Counted from the stretch's first letter, positions 1 through 13,720 are shown. The stretch is DNA of 64,000 bases from Aldrovandia affinis (GCA_029706075.1 JAINUG010000174.1:1364001-1428000); one strand, 5' to 3'. Notes: a model not told the origin generated them from the letters alone. Made by a program: numbers and translations.

Positions 1-2756
1 TTACAACCGCACAATCAATTTGGAGTTCACTTTAGGAGGTTTATGTACTTGCGGATGTTACAATAGATTTCTATTCGGCAGGATGGAAATGAAAGGAGCC
101 ACTCCACCAAAAACATGCCCTGTGAACAGCATTCACAAACCCATTGCCTGGAATGAAGTCTAATTTGGCCCACAATCAAGCCTGGGCGTCATTTCCATCG
201 CAGCAGTGACCGTCGACTATAAAGGACAACAAAACCAGTAGAGTAACATGTGACAACATATACCTTTGCCCTGTAAAATGTTAAATAATCCCAAATAGTA
301 TTGGGTTTCTAAATAGTGATTGCCTAAGGGTTAGCGGTTCATATGCCATCAGGTTTCTAGGCATAGTGCTGTTTAGAAACTGTGCTTTATTTTCGGTGCA
401 ATTTGGACTGTGTTGAGACAAAAATTGGGCAAGTAACTTAACAACATTAGGCAACACCTGATTTTATGCAGCATCTGTGCTTTGGATATGAACACCAATG
501 AAAAGCAAACTGTGTGGGCAATATCAGTAGCTGGATTAGTGCATCGCTGCGATGCCAGGAGCCTTTCATTCAAGTGAAATAAATGAACATAAATGTACCC
601 TGCTTGTTCCCTTCAAAGCAAAATTATATATTATTATTATTTTTGCAGATATTGGAAGCGGTACAGAAACGCAATGCGCAGCATGATTGCATACCTTCAG
701 GCGTTTGCACCCCTCATTGAGAATGTCCAAAATGGGACAGGTCACGTTGTACAATGGAGTACATTATCTCCTCGTTCTACTTAGTTGCATGCACACAGTG
801 TGCCGAGGGGGCTTGCTGCGATTCGTACCTTTTTACAGAGTCCCCAGCGTGAGAAGTCAGCGAGCTTAGCCGCCATTTATTTAAGGCGTGAAACGACTGC
901 GTGAAACGATGCGCTCACGTGCTAAAGAGCACAGTGCTACATTCATCAAAGGCCGGTCATCCGCAGTATAAGCATGTCTATAGTAACGGGGCGCTTCGGG
1001 CGGCAGCGCGGCTTGCAGCCAAAAGGACGTTGCTTCGGTCTTCAGGTGACGCGCTGCCATCGCACCCTTGAGCAGGGCGCTTCTTAGGCGCTGCTCCGGT
1101 GGAACATCCTGCCGCATAAACGGGCAGCATGTGAATGCATAAACTACGAGCATTAAGAGTGGATAAGAGCGTCTGCCAAGCTCATAAATAATGTGATGTA
1201 ACGCCGTCATGGATTCCATATGTTATTACTCGTACGGCCATACACATGTCCACGCACGCACGCACACACGCATGGACTTTAATGGGTCTCCGTGGGCGAC
1301 CGTCCATGGCATTTCTGCGCTTTACCTGACCAGGGTGCATAAAGCTGATAGCATAGGAGGAGGGGTACTGTTGGGATCAGAGCCCTCTGACTCTATGCAA
1401 AGACCAACGCGGGCTGGAGTGGGCACCACGGCGAGAATGCCTAATGTGCCGTCGCTCATTAAAGCGCTCCTGCCAACGTGGCGTAAAGCTCTTTGCGCTA
1501 AGCACAAACAAGGAGACAATCTCGGAGCGTTCAGCCCCTTCCCTCATTCCGCTCCGAGACTTGGGAGTCTTCTGCATTCCTATCTGTGCTTTCTTATTCA
1601 GAATCAATATTGGTGTTCCTTTTTGAGGAGCGATAGACAGGTGTGCTCCAGAAAGACGCAATTAAATACATTTTACATTTTAAATGCAAAATTGCATATG
1701 CTGACTTTTCCATGATGTTAATGTTTTCTCTATTATGGGAGCCTTTTCATAAGGAAATGCACATTTGGCAGAGCAGAATAACGTATTCAGGAGGAATATG
1801 TATTATCCGATAAGGCGAATGATTCTCTCTCGAGGCGTAGCATGGGAATTCACAATTGACCATTTTGTTTATGCCTACCGTTTTTCTTTTGCCATTCAGA
1901 ACTGTGTAAGAATCACTGATGTGGGAAAGGGTGTGCAATTATTACAATGTGTTAAACATATCTTAATAGCACATTTCAGAAACCAGGCGCAAGCATTTCC
2001 TGAAGCTAAATGGAAATAATTACTCTTTAAAAAATGTATTTGGGGATATTTTTACTTTCGTCAAAGACGCACTCTGTAGCAAAACGACATTACATTTTTT
2101 CCGTGCAAAAGGTGACATTTGCTTGGACGGCATCTTTACAATTTTAGTCCTGAACCCTTTCAATTCAATTGCTGTCATGTCTTTGGAGTGTCTCATCAAG
2201 CTGAGCTCGCAGAGCAGCATGTCCAAAAAGGTCTAGTTCCAAAACCTGTTGTGACCCTGCGCTCCTATGCTGAGTACCCACAACTACCGGAACACTCTGT
2301 GACTCTGGCCTGGATTAAAGCAGGCATTTGTCCTTCGCTTGAATCCGGGCCTCTGTTCAAAGCGGTGACGCGGAAGGGCATTCTCCAGTTGGCACGCGAG
2401 GAGCACTGGGTCCGAAAGCCTGCGTGCCCCCAGCAGTCAGGGAGGCATCTGCGTGCCACGGGGGGCCTGTCAGGAGCACTTATTTGGCATGCTAACTCCT
2501 CCCTTGCGTCTTTAAGTATCCACAGTACTGTTTAAATCTCTGTCAGCAAATGAAATTAGATGCCCGGGTGCCTGTTTAATTCAATAAAGGCTGAAAACGG
2601 AGGGAATCTGGCGCCGCTGCTCTGCCTCGGGGGCACCGCCGCGAAAAGCCAAAGTTCCGCTGACTGGCATGGCGGCTCATAACGGCGTGCCGTTAGCGCG
2701 TTCCTTTAATTGTGCCAGGGAGGACGAATGGAGGGCGGCATCTGAGGTGAACTAGT
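1..2756. other. Upstream intron sequence, no gene seen
   Basis: This is unique-looking intronic sequence of the receptor gene upstream of the first visible exon. It contains a short interrupted CA run near 1246-1272. ORFs here are short, overlap on both strands and resemble no family I know. Confidence 0.7.
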
Positions 2757-2995
2757 TACATTTACATTTACATTTTAGGCGTTTAGCAGACGCTCTTATC
2801 CAGAGCGACTTACACAGTTTACATTTCTACAGCTACATTTCACAACCCATTTATACAGCTGGATATTTTGCTGAAGTAATTCAGGTTAAGTACCTTGCTC
2901 AAGGGCACAATGGCAGTGCCCCCACCTGGGAATCAGACCAGCAACCTCTGAGTTACAAGTTCAGTTCCCTAACCGTTACACTGCACTGCCGCCCT
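2757..2995 (-). repeat. V-SINE (tRNA-derived SINE), near full length
   Basis: Read on the minus strand, the tRNA-like head starts near 2995 (GGCGGCAGTGCAGTGTAACG). It continues through a B-box-like stretch and the V-SINE core CATTGTGCCCTTGAGCAAGG (complement near 2899-2918). It ends in the tail GTAAGTCGCTCTGGATAAGA with an ACATTTACATTT run at 2757-2776. That tail is shared by many teleost SINEs. No clear target-site duplication was found. Confidence 0.85.
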
Positions 2996-5900
2996 GGCAG
3001 TTAGCGCGGTTCGTTTTTTAGCAGCGCCGTGCACAGCCGTGCATCTCGTTGACAAATCACTGTGGCAAACCCATCAGCAAAGATGATCTCAGAAGTAAAT
3101 ATTTACCACATAGTGAATTTACCACCTCCTGTCATAGCACAGCCCTGCCATACTCATCTCGTGCTTTGCATGATTACTGTAAACGTGTAAGTGATTCACT
3201 CTGTGGCTGGCTTCAGTCTGACAAAACGACAACATTGTTTTTTGCGTTATCTTTTGTGTTCCCTAGAACTGTTTATTCTAGTATGAAACTAGATATCCAT
3301 GTCTGCTGAACAATGTCTATGTTCAACCTCTTCTCAGTCTTCACTACCATCAGAATCAGAACAATACAGTGTCAATCTTCAACCGTCCAACCTTTATTGT
3401 GCCACAGGCAGTGCATTCATTCTACTGGAATGGATTGTGATGAGCTCATGTACTGTAACCGCTTAATAACAGATTTTATTTCTTACAAGCTTTTGCTCAT
3501 CAAATTTCAGCCTTAAAACGGAATCGATAGAGCTGATGCAGCAAGTATCCCATTATATTGTATTCAGAATACAATTTCTGTCTTAAAGTTCTCAGGAGTT
3601 CCCACTGTCTGCATACAAAACAGAAGAGTATTGAGTTTTGGGCTGTCTCTTGTGGAGCGCCCGTGTCTCCAGCCGACGTGAGCTCCTCCATTATGTCTAA
3701 ATGCGGCGCATGGAATGGGTCCGCTGGGTCATTTTCCTCGTCAGTGAGGTCGAGATAAATGAACACTCTTTCATTGGATTAGATTGTCAACTTGCATTAA
3801 AGAAAGAAAAAAAAGAGGAAAAAGAACGACACTGAGCATTGCTGGTGCCTGAATATTTGAGGAAATGGAGAGAGGGAAGAGTTGGCCCATGTTCGCTCGT
3901 CCTTCACAAAAAGCCAAGAGGCAAGGGGCTGCCCAAGGTGCTCATTCCACTGTTACAACGGTGAGAGTTTCTGCCATTGGGGACAGCGAGCACTCCACTG
4001 TGGCTAAGGACGTGATACGCAACACGGTTGCTTTTCCCATAATGCTGATGAACACTGCTTAAAACTGACTTTAGAGAGAGATCCCATTTCCATTCCTATG
4101 ATGGAATGGTGATGCAAAACACCGTCTTGTTTTTTGAGAGGAACAACAGAATGCTTCCAGCTTGTGCATCATCGTATGCATTTTGGTACATACCCCCAAT
4201 TAGCAGAATTTCAAATGAATGTGATATTTGAATATGTTGTAACTGACTGAAATAATCGAAGTCTAGGGTTAGTGCTAGTTTGTGCTGTTCTCGTCTATTT
4301 TGCAGTACACTTCATAACCTTAGATGCCTGTAGAAGTTCCGTGTATGTTGAAATTGGCTGCACTACAAAAAGCCTGTAAAATGAGAAAAACACTGGAGCT
4401 CAGTATTGATGTTTGCTGTCAACGTGCAGACCGTGTTGGCCTGTATATATTAGAGAATATCTACACCAAACAAAACCCTCTTTTTTTGCTAGGGGCGCAA
4501 AACAGATTAAAAAAATTAGACATTGAAGTAATGTCTTTTCAAGTCTGTTTGAAGCTTGACACCTAATTGAATTAGTGACCGGCAGCAGAACAGCACACAG
4601 ATTCAAAGGGGGGAGAAGAAACCCTTCCGTGTCCGTAACGGTTTTTGAAGCTCAAACCTGTAGGTGCATTCTGCGCTGGAGAAAAGAGCCCCCAAACGGT
4701 GTTGGGGTTCCCATCGCCCCGCGGCCTGCTTCGGAGTCAGCGTCTCCCATTTCCTTTCCCTCCCCTCGAACCCGAGGCTGCGAAACAGCCCAAAGTAGCC
4801 GGCCTCCGCCTTTATGCTTCTAAGCTATTTATTAGCTTATGCTGTCTGATTTCTATTAAAGAGAAATTTGCAGCGCTAAGCTCTTTAATCTTTCGCTCTC
4901 CTGTCCCCCCGCAACGCTTCCCATCCTTCATGCTGTCATTTAGTTAATGGTGTGTGTCTCTTCCGCTGGGGTTTTTACATTTGCCAACCTTCCCTTTTTT
5001 TCCTGTTTTATCGGATCCTCCAGGTTCTTAAACACCCGCGTAGCAGATGTTTTTTTCGCCAGTGACATTGTGCAGTTGGGTTTTTTCAACCCCACACTTT
5101 TGAAAATAAAAGCGAGACCGAACAAAAGCGCACGTCTCTGTTCTCGGGCTGCGCCCGTTTGCACAGGGCAGGAGCACGAGCTTCCTATCGCGAGCGGAGG
5201 CCACGGTCCTCGCCAGGAGGGAGGGTATGTCAGGTTAGCGCGGAGATGGGCGTGTGTCACCGCGCTGCCGTGCGGCCGCCGGCGAGGGCGACACATTGAA
5301 TAATCTCCTGTCCCGATATCTGCAACTTTGCATATTTAGATGGGATGGCGTTTCATTTCATCCTTCGGTGCAATGCATATATGATTTATCATCTTTCCCG
5401 CCACATGCGCAGCATGGCGTCGGTATTTCTCTCAAGCGAAAGTGGTAAATAAGAGCGCAATAAATCTAATCTATCTAACATATATGTAATCTGGCGAACA
5501 CACATTTATATTGTTGCCGAGTGTTTGTTTACAGCGTTCCACAAAGGGCTAGCAATGGGGGAGCGAGCATTGCTCAATGGGTGGCCAGGAGATAGGAGGG
5601 AAAAAAAACCTCTCTCTGCAAAACTGAGATCATTAACTTGCTTATCCTGTCGGAATACACCAGAATAACAACCATGCTCACCACAATAATTTGAAGGGGG
5701 TGTTTTCCGTTTCCACTTGAACAACCCATTTAACCACCGAATTTTTGTGTGAGCAACATTTTTAATGATTACATTTACATGGGGAAAATAATGTATTTTT
5801 GACTGTTATCTTTGCCTTCACAGCAATACATCTCCATAAATTCACGAGAGTGGTACACTTTATGCATTGATGGCATGTCCAACGGAAATGTGCACTATAC

Positions 5901-7067
5901 AAAGTAATTAAACATTTACATATGCCCAGCTCTATGCTCTTAGTGCTGCTCGTTCATCAGTGCCTATGCACAGGTTTAAAAGAAAAGGAGGTGGTGAGTA
6001 GTCACCGCCGCTAAGACGGAACGTTCTCCGCCCGCAGCCGCTGAGGTCAGCCTCGAGGTTTGTTACTGGCACCGGGGGAATTCACCGAGGTGGAGGCCCC
6101 TCCCCTCCCCCATCGCGGCATTACCAGCAGGCTCAGAACGAGGCGGGGGTGCGGGGCTGTTATAAATGCGAAGCTGCACTGTGAGTGAGCGCGTCCTGCC
6201 AAGGGCACACGCGACATTGGAACAAGAGGCTATTTTGATATGTGAAGTCATGCGGTTTAGACGCTCATGAGCGAGCGCGCGGGTGCTGATGGGATTGACG
6301 GTGAATGCGCGCGCAGGGGGGGCTGAGTGGGGCGGTTTGCGGGGCGGGGGTCTGGGCCTGCTTCTGGGGTTCTCTAGACGAGCCTGTGCACAGCCAGCGA
6401 TCCTCCTCAGGTGCGCACACGCGGGGCCCAGGGGTGAGGAAGAGCGGCGCAGGTGTTGCCAGATGGCGAGGTCACGCCTGCCGCCACACGCCACCGCAGG
6501 GAACCGGAGAGAGGGAGGGGCCACTGGGGAGGGTGTGGTGGCCAGGACACGCGGGAGGCTGGTAGTGTCAAACTGTGGACACATATCGTCACTGAGGCCA
6601 CATGTGGGATCAGAGGAAACACATTAAAACAAAAAAACAAAAAACATCCAGATGTTGCTGAATACATAGCAATACAAGTAGCACATTGACTTTAACTGCT
6701 AAACCATCCTGATGTTTGATAGTTTGATAAAGTAAGGTAATAATGCACTCTTAAAGTAAGGCTTTATTTAGCTCATTTCATTTCATTTCTCTGCAGATGC
6801 CTACTCTTGGATAAAAACTAGAAAGCCTTTGAAAGGACTTTGAAATGTCCCCTTATCTTTGATTACAGTTACATTCAGTTTGGCAAGTGCAGCAATAACC
6901 AAAGTTAATGAACAATTGTGTTTGCATTGAAATGTAACATTTACATGTATTTGTAAGTTATGGATAAATGTTGATTGAATCCATACCTACATGTATAAGA
7001 GAACCCTTTTGGGAGGCATAATTGAAATTAATTTGTTGAAAAATCCTCATTCTCACAGAACATCAGG
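2996..7067. other. Intron sequence, no gene seen
   Basis: The 3.0-6.0 kb part is ordinary intron. Around 6060-6560 it becomes GC-rich and CpG-rich. A minus-strand ORF at 3500-3766 has an acidic N-terminal part but matches nothing I recognise. The rest, to 7067, is AT-rich and featureless. Confidence 0.65.
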
Positions 7068-7145
7068 GTTTGGGTGAATTCCATTTCAATTCAGCGAATT
7101 TAGGAAATGAATTTAAACTCATCGAATTGAATCCAATCCAGGCTT
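7068..7145 (+). repeat. Half copy of the GGAATTGA/TCAATTCC fold-back repeat
   Basis: The stretch GGTTTGGGTGAATTCCATTT, then CAATTCAGCGAATTTAGGAA and ATGAATTTAAAC, matches one arm of the fold-back element at 39295-39459. Only one arm is present here. It is probably a degraded MITE end. Confidence 0.6.
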
Positions 7146-7324
7146 GGCGTAGTGATGGATACTCTCTAGAACGTAGATAAATTGAGGAGCTTAGACGGGA
7201 TGAATGGCCTGTTCTCATCATCAAACACTTATATCACCCATGCTCTTCTGTTATAGTGTAGTAATTCAATAATTAACTTGCCAAAAAAAGCATAGGATAC
7301 CTACGCAACGCTGTTGACTGAAAC

Positions 7325-7475
7325 CATAGGCAACACTACGGCCAATTGTCTGTGGCCCCAGTCGGCACTGGCACAGACAGGATTCCATACCAGACCTTGA
7401 TGCATGTCACCACCACGAATCAGTGCTTTAGCAAGATGGGCCACCCAGCAGCCCAACACTTAACCAAAATGTATC
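7325..7475 (-). repeat. tRNA-derived SINE, second family, diverged
   Basis: On the minus strand it runs GGGCTGCTGGGTGGCCCATC, then a tRNA-like body ending in TGTGCCAGTGCCGACTGGGG. The order (CC..GGTGG head, then CAGTGCC) matches the copy at 20814. It is heavily diverged and no flanking duplication is visible. Confidence 0.6.
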
Positions 7476-8499
7476 AGGGTTTGCTCTCAATGTGAAAAGG
7501 GAAAAGGAAAGGAAAGGAAAAAAACACAGTATAAGAAATCTAAAATGAAGTCAAATCCATTGGGCCCAAAATATTTTTTCAAAATGATGCAATCCCTTTG
7601 ATTTGGAGTTTAGAATATCGAATTCTCCATATTGAGAACACTTTACTGGTATCCACACCAACCCAGTCTCTGATAAACTGCGAGGCAATGCTAATTTCCA
7701 ATCAGAGAAGAAACCTCTGCTGAATTGAGCGCATGTGGGGGTTGCAAATTCTGTGACAAATGTTGCTAAGTGATAAAGCGTGTTTTCCCTCTAAGACAGA
7801 AATTAAAATGCATAAAGGAAATATGTTCCTTATCATTTCAGATGAATGCGTTTCGACCGTGTCCCACGTTAGTTACATAAAACACTTTTCAACACTTTTT
7901 CGTTTTCCGTCATAAGAAAGAACGAGGAGAGTATTTGGCTTTCCATGTGCTGAAAATGTGAGCGCTGAATAACAGTGGGCGTGAAATCCAGCCATTTAGA
8001 AACCACTTTGGCAAGCTAGGCGGGTTAATTGAGAAATGCTAATTATTTAATTGAGCTTGTTTTAAACATTCCACAGTGCAGCACCTCACCTGAACCAAAT
8101 CTGGCGCGTTCCACTGCCGAAAATGTGTCTCAGAAACACTGCGTGTGTCTGACGGAGCGCGGTCTAATGCAAACATCAGGATGCCATAAAATAAATGTCT
8201 GCTCCATTTCGTCGCCCATTGTTCTCCGGCCGGCTTTATTAAGACAACACATGCTTTCCGAGGAGCTGGGTCCGTACTAATGAATCAGATAAAACTGAAA
8301 TGACGTGTTATCAAGTGTTTCCCATTGGGAGAAATTAATGGCATTAATTTAAGCGTCAGTCAGTGGAGGAGAGCGCACTGGAGCTGGGGGTGATCATCTC
8401 GCCACGTGACGCCTCCAAGAGACGCTGCCGCCGCATACTGAGTCGCACAGTGTGGCCCGTGGGGGGGGGGGTTCTGAGAGCGTGCCTGAACCTAAAGCA
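7476..8499. other. Intron sequence, no gene seen
   Basis: There is a short GGAAA-type purine run at 7499-7522 and a G10 run at 8461-8470. Nothing else is recognised. Confidence 0.6.
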
Positions 8500-8818
8500 C
8501 GATTTTTTTTCCCCCGCTTTTCTCCCCAATTTATTGGCCCAATTATAACCTCTTTGTTTAGATTTGCCCTCGCCACACAAGTTCGCCGCTCGTCTCTACG
8601 AGGCAAGCTAATTCTCCGAGGGCAGCGAACTCCGCTTCCTTCGAGATGGAATTCGCCCTCCCATGTTCTGAAGACACCCTTACGCGCTTCTCGGCGAACT
8701 CCTGCCGACCACCCTCCCCTCCCCCTGCGGCGGACAGCCAAATGGCGCCCCCGATCGAGGCTGACGGCCAGGGCCGGGCTGGCAGAGACGGTAGCACAGC
8801 CTTTAAACCTAAGTGGAG
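8500..8818 (-). repeat. tRNA-derived SINE, first family, 5'-truncated
   Basis: On the minus strand it contains GGCCCTGGCCGTCAGCCTCG, then CGGGGGCGCCATTTGGCTGT, and ends TATAATTGG...GGGAGAAAAGCGGG. These blocks recur in order at 26482-26851 and 33597-33965. The tRNA head is lost 5' of the B-box region. The tail corresponds to the T/C run at 8502-8516. Confidence 0.85.
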
Positions 8819-10141
8819 AGGGAGTGCAATCTGAATATCACTGGAAAAGTAACATCAAGTAACGCCCACCCTCCTGTGAGCTTTATCCTCTGTAAAGACA
8901 TTTTACCACAAATATTACTCTTAAGGAGGCGGCACCACAGGATGCATTAGGCTAAGCCTCTCGTACTGAGGAAATCGTGCAGGTTACTCAACAAAAAACA
9001 TGAACAGTTGCTAATATCTACATGCTATATATCCCAGAGTAGATTTATGAAAGCCTTGATGAAGACGCTTGTGTTGTGTGACCTAATTTCCTTTTTCCTT
9101 TTTCTTTTTTCGCCAAAAGAAGTCTGTGGGTTTCTGCAGCCTTGAGTTCTTTTCCCAGGCCTGCTCGAGAGTGAGCCCCGTAATGAGATGCGGCACAAAA
9201 CATTCCCTGCACTTGGAGGCAAATTCAACACGCTGAATTTTTTATCAGATTACCAAAGAGGCCCCCTTGAACTGTTACTGCGGAGAAGTGCAGAGTCTGG
9301 AGATGTGTTTGCCTTGGAATTACTGCTGAAAGTGGCTAAAACGGCAACTCCCTCACATTGCTATCCTTTTGAGGGTTTTTAAACATTTTATTTGGACCCA
9401 TTTGACCGTTGCTAGGTCGTTTTGACTGAAAACGACACAGTCGTTGGTCATGGTTTCATGTGCTTGTGAACCTATAAACTGAGCCAATACTGAGCTGAAT
9501 TTAAATTGGCCAAAGCATTTCTAATAGTTGGGGAAAGGAGTTTTGTTGTCATTTCTGTGTGCTCACCAACATAAGTGTAAGTCCTTCCGCTCTTAGCCTG
9601 TAGTATCGCAGATGAATTTTATGCTGCGTGTCGGCAGTAGAGGGTCTGTGTATTAAATCGCACAGTCATAAAATCCACAATAATTGAATAGCCGAAAGGC
9701 TACACGGCTTTTTTAATGAAACACTTCAAATCACGGCGAGCGAGAAACCCCAGAGCCCCCCGACGCATGTACAACGAGGTGCTGCGAGGCAGGGTCACTC
9801 TGTCTCGCTCGCTTCCACTTCACATTGCATCTCAAACACAGGACGAGATGGGCTCAATCGAAGAGCTTTGAGGTTAGCCATTCATTTAGAGGTTGTTATG
9901 AATTATATTTTTTGATAGTTATCCATTGAAGACTGTCTAATATGATACATTTTTGCCATGCGTTGACTTGTTGTCAAAAGCATTATCTCACTGTACGACA
10001 TACGGAAGTCAAAACTTGAATTGTTTTGGGTTTTGCGTTAGATCGGAGCCTCAGCTCTGTGGTTGGAATATGATCCTCGTATCGCTGTGGTGCTTTACGG
10101 TCTTGCGCGTTAAACAAGTTTGTGGGATCATGTTGTGCCTC
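8819..10141. other. Intron sequence, no gene seen
   Basis: I recognise no gene or repeat family here. The ORFs are short and unremarkable. Confidence 0.6.
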
Positions 10142-10183
10142 GTGGGGGGGCGGGGCCCAGGGGGTGGGGGGGGTTCAGGGGTG
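10142..10183 (+). other. G-run cluster with G-quadruplex potential
   Basis: Successive runs of G (about 7, 4, 5, 8 and 4) are separated by loops of 1-5 bases, which satisfies the usual quadruplex pattern. On the coding strand it would also be present in the pre-mRNA. Confidence 0.6.
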
Positions 10184-11732
10184 CACTTTCTAAACTGCGC
10201 GATCAGCACGTAGACTCAATAAGAGGAAAGAGGCGGACAGTGAAAAAGCACTCGGCGTGGCTAAAAAGCTTTGCAGCGCAGAAGTGCTGGCATTGTGTGG
10301 GCACGCGCTCCACGCTCAGATCTAACTAAAGGGCTGTCACTCCGTGCCTACCTCCCTCTCCTAGCCCTGTCCTTCAAACGAAAGCCTTCAGCGGTCCATC
10401 ACCCGCACGGCAATAACTCTCAGAATGACAAGTGCTGCCTGTACTCCCTTATTGAAGATGGTATCAACCTGTTGCCATGATGGAGACGCGCGGAGATGCA
10501 AGCTCGGCTGGGCGAGGAGAAAGGCCAGCGACGCAGCGGATGGAGGGAAAACACGGCGACGCCCGCCCGCGGACTCGTAAAAAAAAAAATCAGCGCGCCA
10601 TTAAACACGTTCGCGGCGAGCGGCGAGCAAAGCAATAAACAGTTTGCGGTAAAAAAAAAAAAAGTGCTTCCTGTTCTTTGTTAGCGGGGCGCGCGGTAAT
10701 GATGGCTCGGGACTCGGCGCTGCGGACTATTCATCACGGGAGCGGCAAAGCCGTCCCTGCCGCCCGTCTGCCTGCCACTGATTGCTGTTTAACATTGAGG
10801 CGCATGAAGGTTCATTTACTCACGAAACATCATCTTTCCCTTTAAACGGGAGGAAAGCAACTCATTTCAAGTGGCCCGCATCCCCTTAGTTTGTCATAAA
10901 AGGTTATTTACCCAGAGCCTCGGTGGCAGGTGGAGGAAAATGGAGGATGGGTGGGGGAGGGGGGGCAGTATTGTGCGGTTCTGGGCCCTTGTCGTTTAGA
11001 AAAATCTCTGGAGCGGCAGCAGTCAGCAGGTTTTTTTATTTTTTACAATTTTTTTTTATTCTCTGCACCCAATTCAAAACCCATTTCACATCCCCGCAGC
11101 CGTTTCTGCTCAGTCCGTCGGATCCCAATCAAGCGTGCGTCACACCCACACCCTCCCAACAATACCGGCAATCAGCGTATCAGTAATCCCTCACTCGAAA
11201 TCATTGCACATCCCTGATAGCGGCGCACAGTGGGAGGCATTGTGCCGAACGAGGCTCGGCCCGGCCAGCGTCTTATTTCTGAGGCTTCTGTTCGCTCGCC
11301 GCTTCTCGGCTCGTCGCTCCGAGCAAGGTCACATGAATCAGCCCAGCGAGAAACGATGCGCGCTCTTCCATTGTTCCCGAGAACTGCCTGTGAACGATTC
11401 CTGCCTTTCTTACGGGCCACGCTGTGCAGGGGAAGTGTACAGTCAGTGTCTGTTCTTTTTGGGTCCCTCGTTGTGTGTTTCGGTTTGCCGTAGAGGGAGG
11501 AGGTGAACAGACGCAGGGGAAATTAATATTTAACAACGGCAGTATGCAGCAGCTCGTTCGGCAGCGTGTCTCAGCATCCGTGCACAATATTACAGTCTGA
11601 GAATTGGAAAATGGATTAATGTGGCAAATAATTAAATGGATTGGTTTCATTCAGGCAAGGGATGGCAGGGGGGGGTTTAACACCCTAAATGTTAAAGAGA
11701 ATGTGGGCAGGAATGGGGTTTCCCCCCCTCTT

Positions 11733-11736
<4 letters not shown>
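10184..11736. other. Intron sequence, no gene seen
   Basis: It is moderately GC-rich at 10480-10760, with short A-runs (10579-10589, 10651-10663). No gene is recognised. Confidence 0.6.

Positions 11737-11769
<33 letters not shown>
11737..11769 (+). repeat. (CT)n microsatellite
   Basis: About 16 CT units, preceded by a pyrimidine-rich lead-in from 11720. Confidence 0.95.
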
Positions 11770-11770
<1 letters not shown>

Positions 11771-13473
11771 CCGAGAGATGCACGTTGTTCCCGTTTGCCT
11801 CCAAAGCCTGTCTGCTTACGCATGCACGTTCGGGGACGATGACTGCATCGTGAGTGATGCTAAGTGACAGTTGCCCATTCCAGGCTCTCGGCCTGATTCA
11901 TCCATCTCATAATGCGGGGTGGGAGGTAGAAGAAATATAAAACGGTGTGTTCCTCGCCGTCGCTCTCCCTTGGTCACAAAATATGAGACCAAAATAACAG
12001 AGCTGGGGATGCCATAGCCTATGTGTAAGCCAAAGTCGTAGGGCGTCTGTATCTACAGGTGTTCCACTTCAGAACAAAATGTATTTGCATTTCAGAAAGT
12101 GCAAGCATTCAGATCCCAGGGTCTGGCCACGCTGCGCATAGTGGTTGACGGGAGCAGATAATGCATGTGATTTTTTTTTTTTAGCTGGCAACACATTTAA
12201 CAACATATGAACAACGGTCTGCAAATAGGCTTGTCCGTCTTGTGAGTAGCGTGTAGCGGTGCACTGTAGCCATTTCCCTCCATATCAAAAGCGATTGCTT
12301 TCGTTTGAGCGGCGCCAACGTTCAAACAGTTCAGGCCCATGGAAAAATATGTTAATCGCACGTATTTTCAGGGAAAAAAATGGTTTCCTTCCACAGCAAA
12401 GGGAAAGCGTAGTGAAGGTGCATACACGCGTACAGAAGCAGTAAAGATGGATGCACATGCTTGGTCCAACCGCTGGAAAAAGCACTGCAGACATTCAGGG
12501 ATACTTCAGTGGCACGGGCAGGACAGTTTACAGTAATCGTCCAGCAATTAACGGGATTGTCAGCTCTAGCCTGCATCGTCTGTGCGGGGGGTGGTATTGT
12601 TCCCGGTGTCTCTGTCCGATGTCACACTGAGCGAATCCCTGTTTCGAAGCGACGATCGATGGAAAGAGCCAAAGAAATCGAACGGAGCCCAACGGAGCCC
12701 AATGGAGCCCTTCCCACAAAGGGCGGTGCGCATGCCGCTCCTCCTTTTGTTTGCGCAGATGTGGCCGGGCTCCGGAGGATCATTCCGCCGCAGGACCGCG
12801 CGCTCCCCGCCGTCGTAAGCGCTGTGAGGAGAGGCGCTTTAGACTGCAGCCCGTTATTGACCCGTTCCACCGCCAGCGTCCCCTCCTCCACTGAGAAGCT
12901 CCCCGTTGAGTCTCTTTGAGGTCCCCATTGATCGCCATTAAACGGCAGCCTCCATTTTAAACCCCTAACCCGAGAGATAGTGAAGGTAGCGCGGGTGCCG
13001 GAGAGACGGACGGCGTTCCTAACCGGGCACAGTGACCTGAGAGGGTGTTGTCTCGACCACTTTGGTCCCAAAATGTTTTTTTAATTTTATTTTATATCCC
13101 CTTTTTGTTTGTTTTGTAGCTGAAGTAGCATGCTTGAAGGGGGAGTCTGCTGCTGCTGTGTATATCTGCATGGGAGCTTTTCCCTCATTTTTAATCCCTA
13201 CAACAACAAAAAATGGTCAAATGATAGGACAGAACGCCCCGGTCCAATGAGTATGAGTTTCCTTTGTCTGTTTTGCTCGGGTGACGGTCGTGCGGTTCTC
13301 TTAATGGAGGTGGGGGAGAGCGTTTACCGCACCGCCATGTCTCAGCCAGGTGAACATGACGTCTGCTCTCTCGAGCGTGCTGCTTTCCACTTTAATCACA
13401 GTTTGAACTGGTGCCCTTTGCAGCCAGAGAAATCAATACCCCAGGCCTGCGGGTAGACTTTTGTGCCTGCCTT

Positions 13474-13475
<2 letters not shown>
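11770..13475. other. Intron sequence, no gene seen
   Basis: It is GC-rich between 12590 and 13020, which gives long overlapping ORFs on both strands that I treat as compositional. A triplicated ACGGAGCCC-type unit sits at 12683-12709. Confidence 0.6.
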
Positions 13476-13529
<54 letters not shown>

Positions 13530-13597
13530 TGTCTGTCTGTGTGTGTCTGTGTGTGTGTGTGGGTGGGTGTGTGTGTGGGTGTGTGTGTGTGTCTGTC

Positions 13598-13638
<41 letters not shown>

Positions 13639-13720
13639 TGTGGTGGGTGTGGGTGGGTGTGGTGTGTGTGTGTGTGTGGGTGTGTGTGTGCGCGTGGTGT
13701 GTTTGTGTGTGTGTGTATGT
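13476..13720 (+). repeat. (GT)n compound microsatellite
   Basis: About 245 bp of GT units interrupted by CTGTCTGT and GGGTGGGT variants. It generates spurious Cys/Val-rich ORFs in every plus frame. Confidence 0.95.

Noticed and set aside
590-784. Exon-like start after TTTTTGCAG at 641-649
   Set aside because: There is no good donor after it, and the translation matches nothing recognisable.
6063-6689. Overlapping Pro/Arg/Gly-rich ORFs on both strands
   Set aside because: GC-rich composition removes stops in several frames; no domain, splice signal or repeat family supports them.
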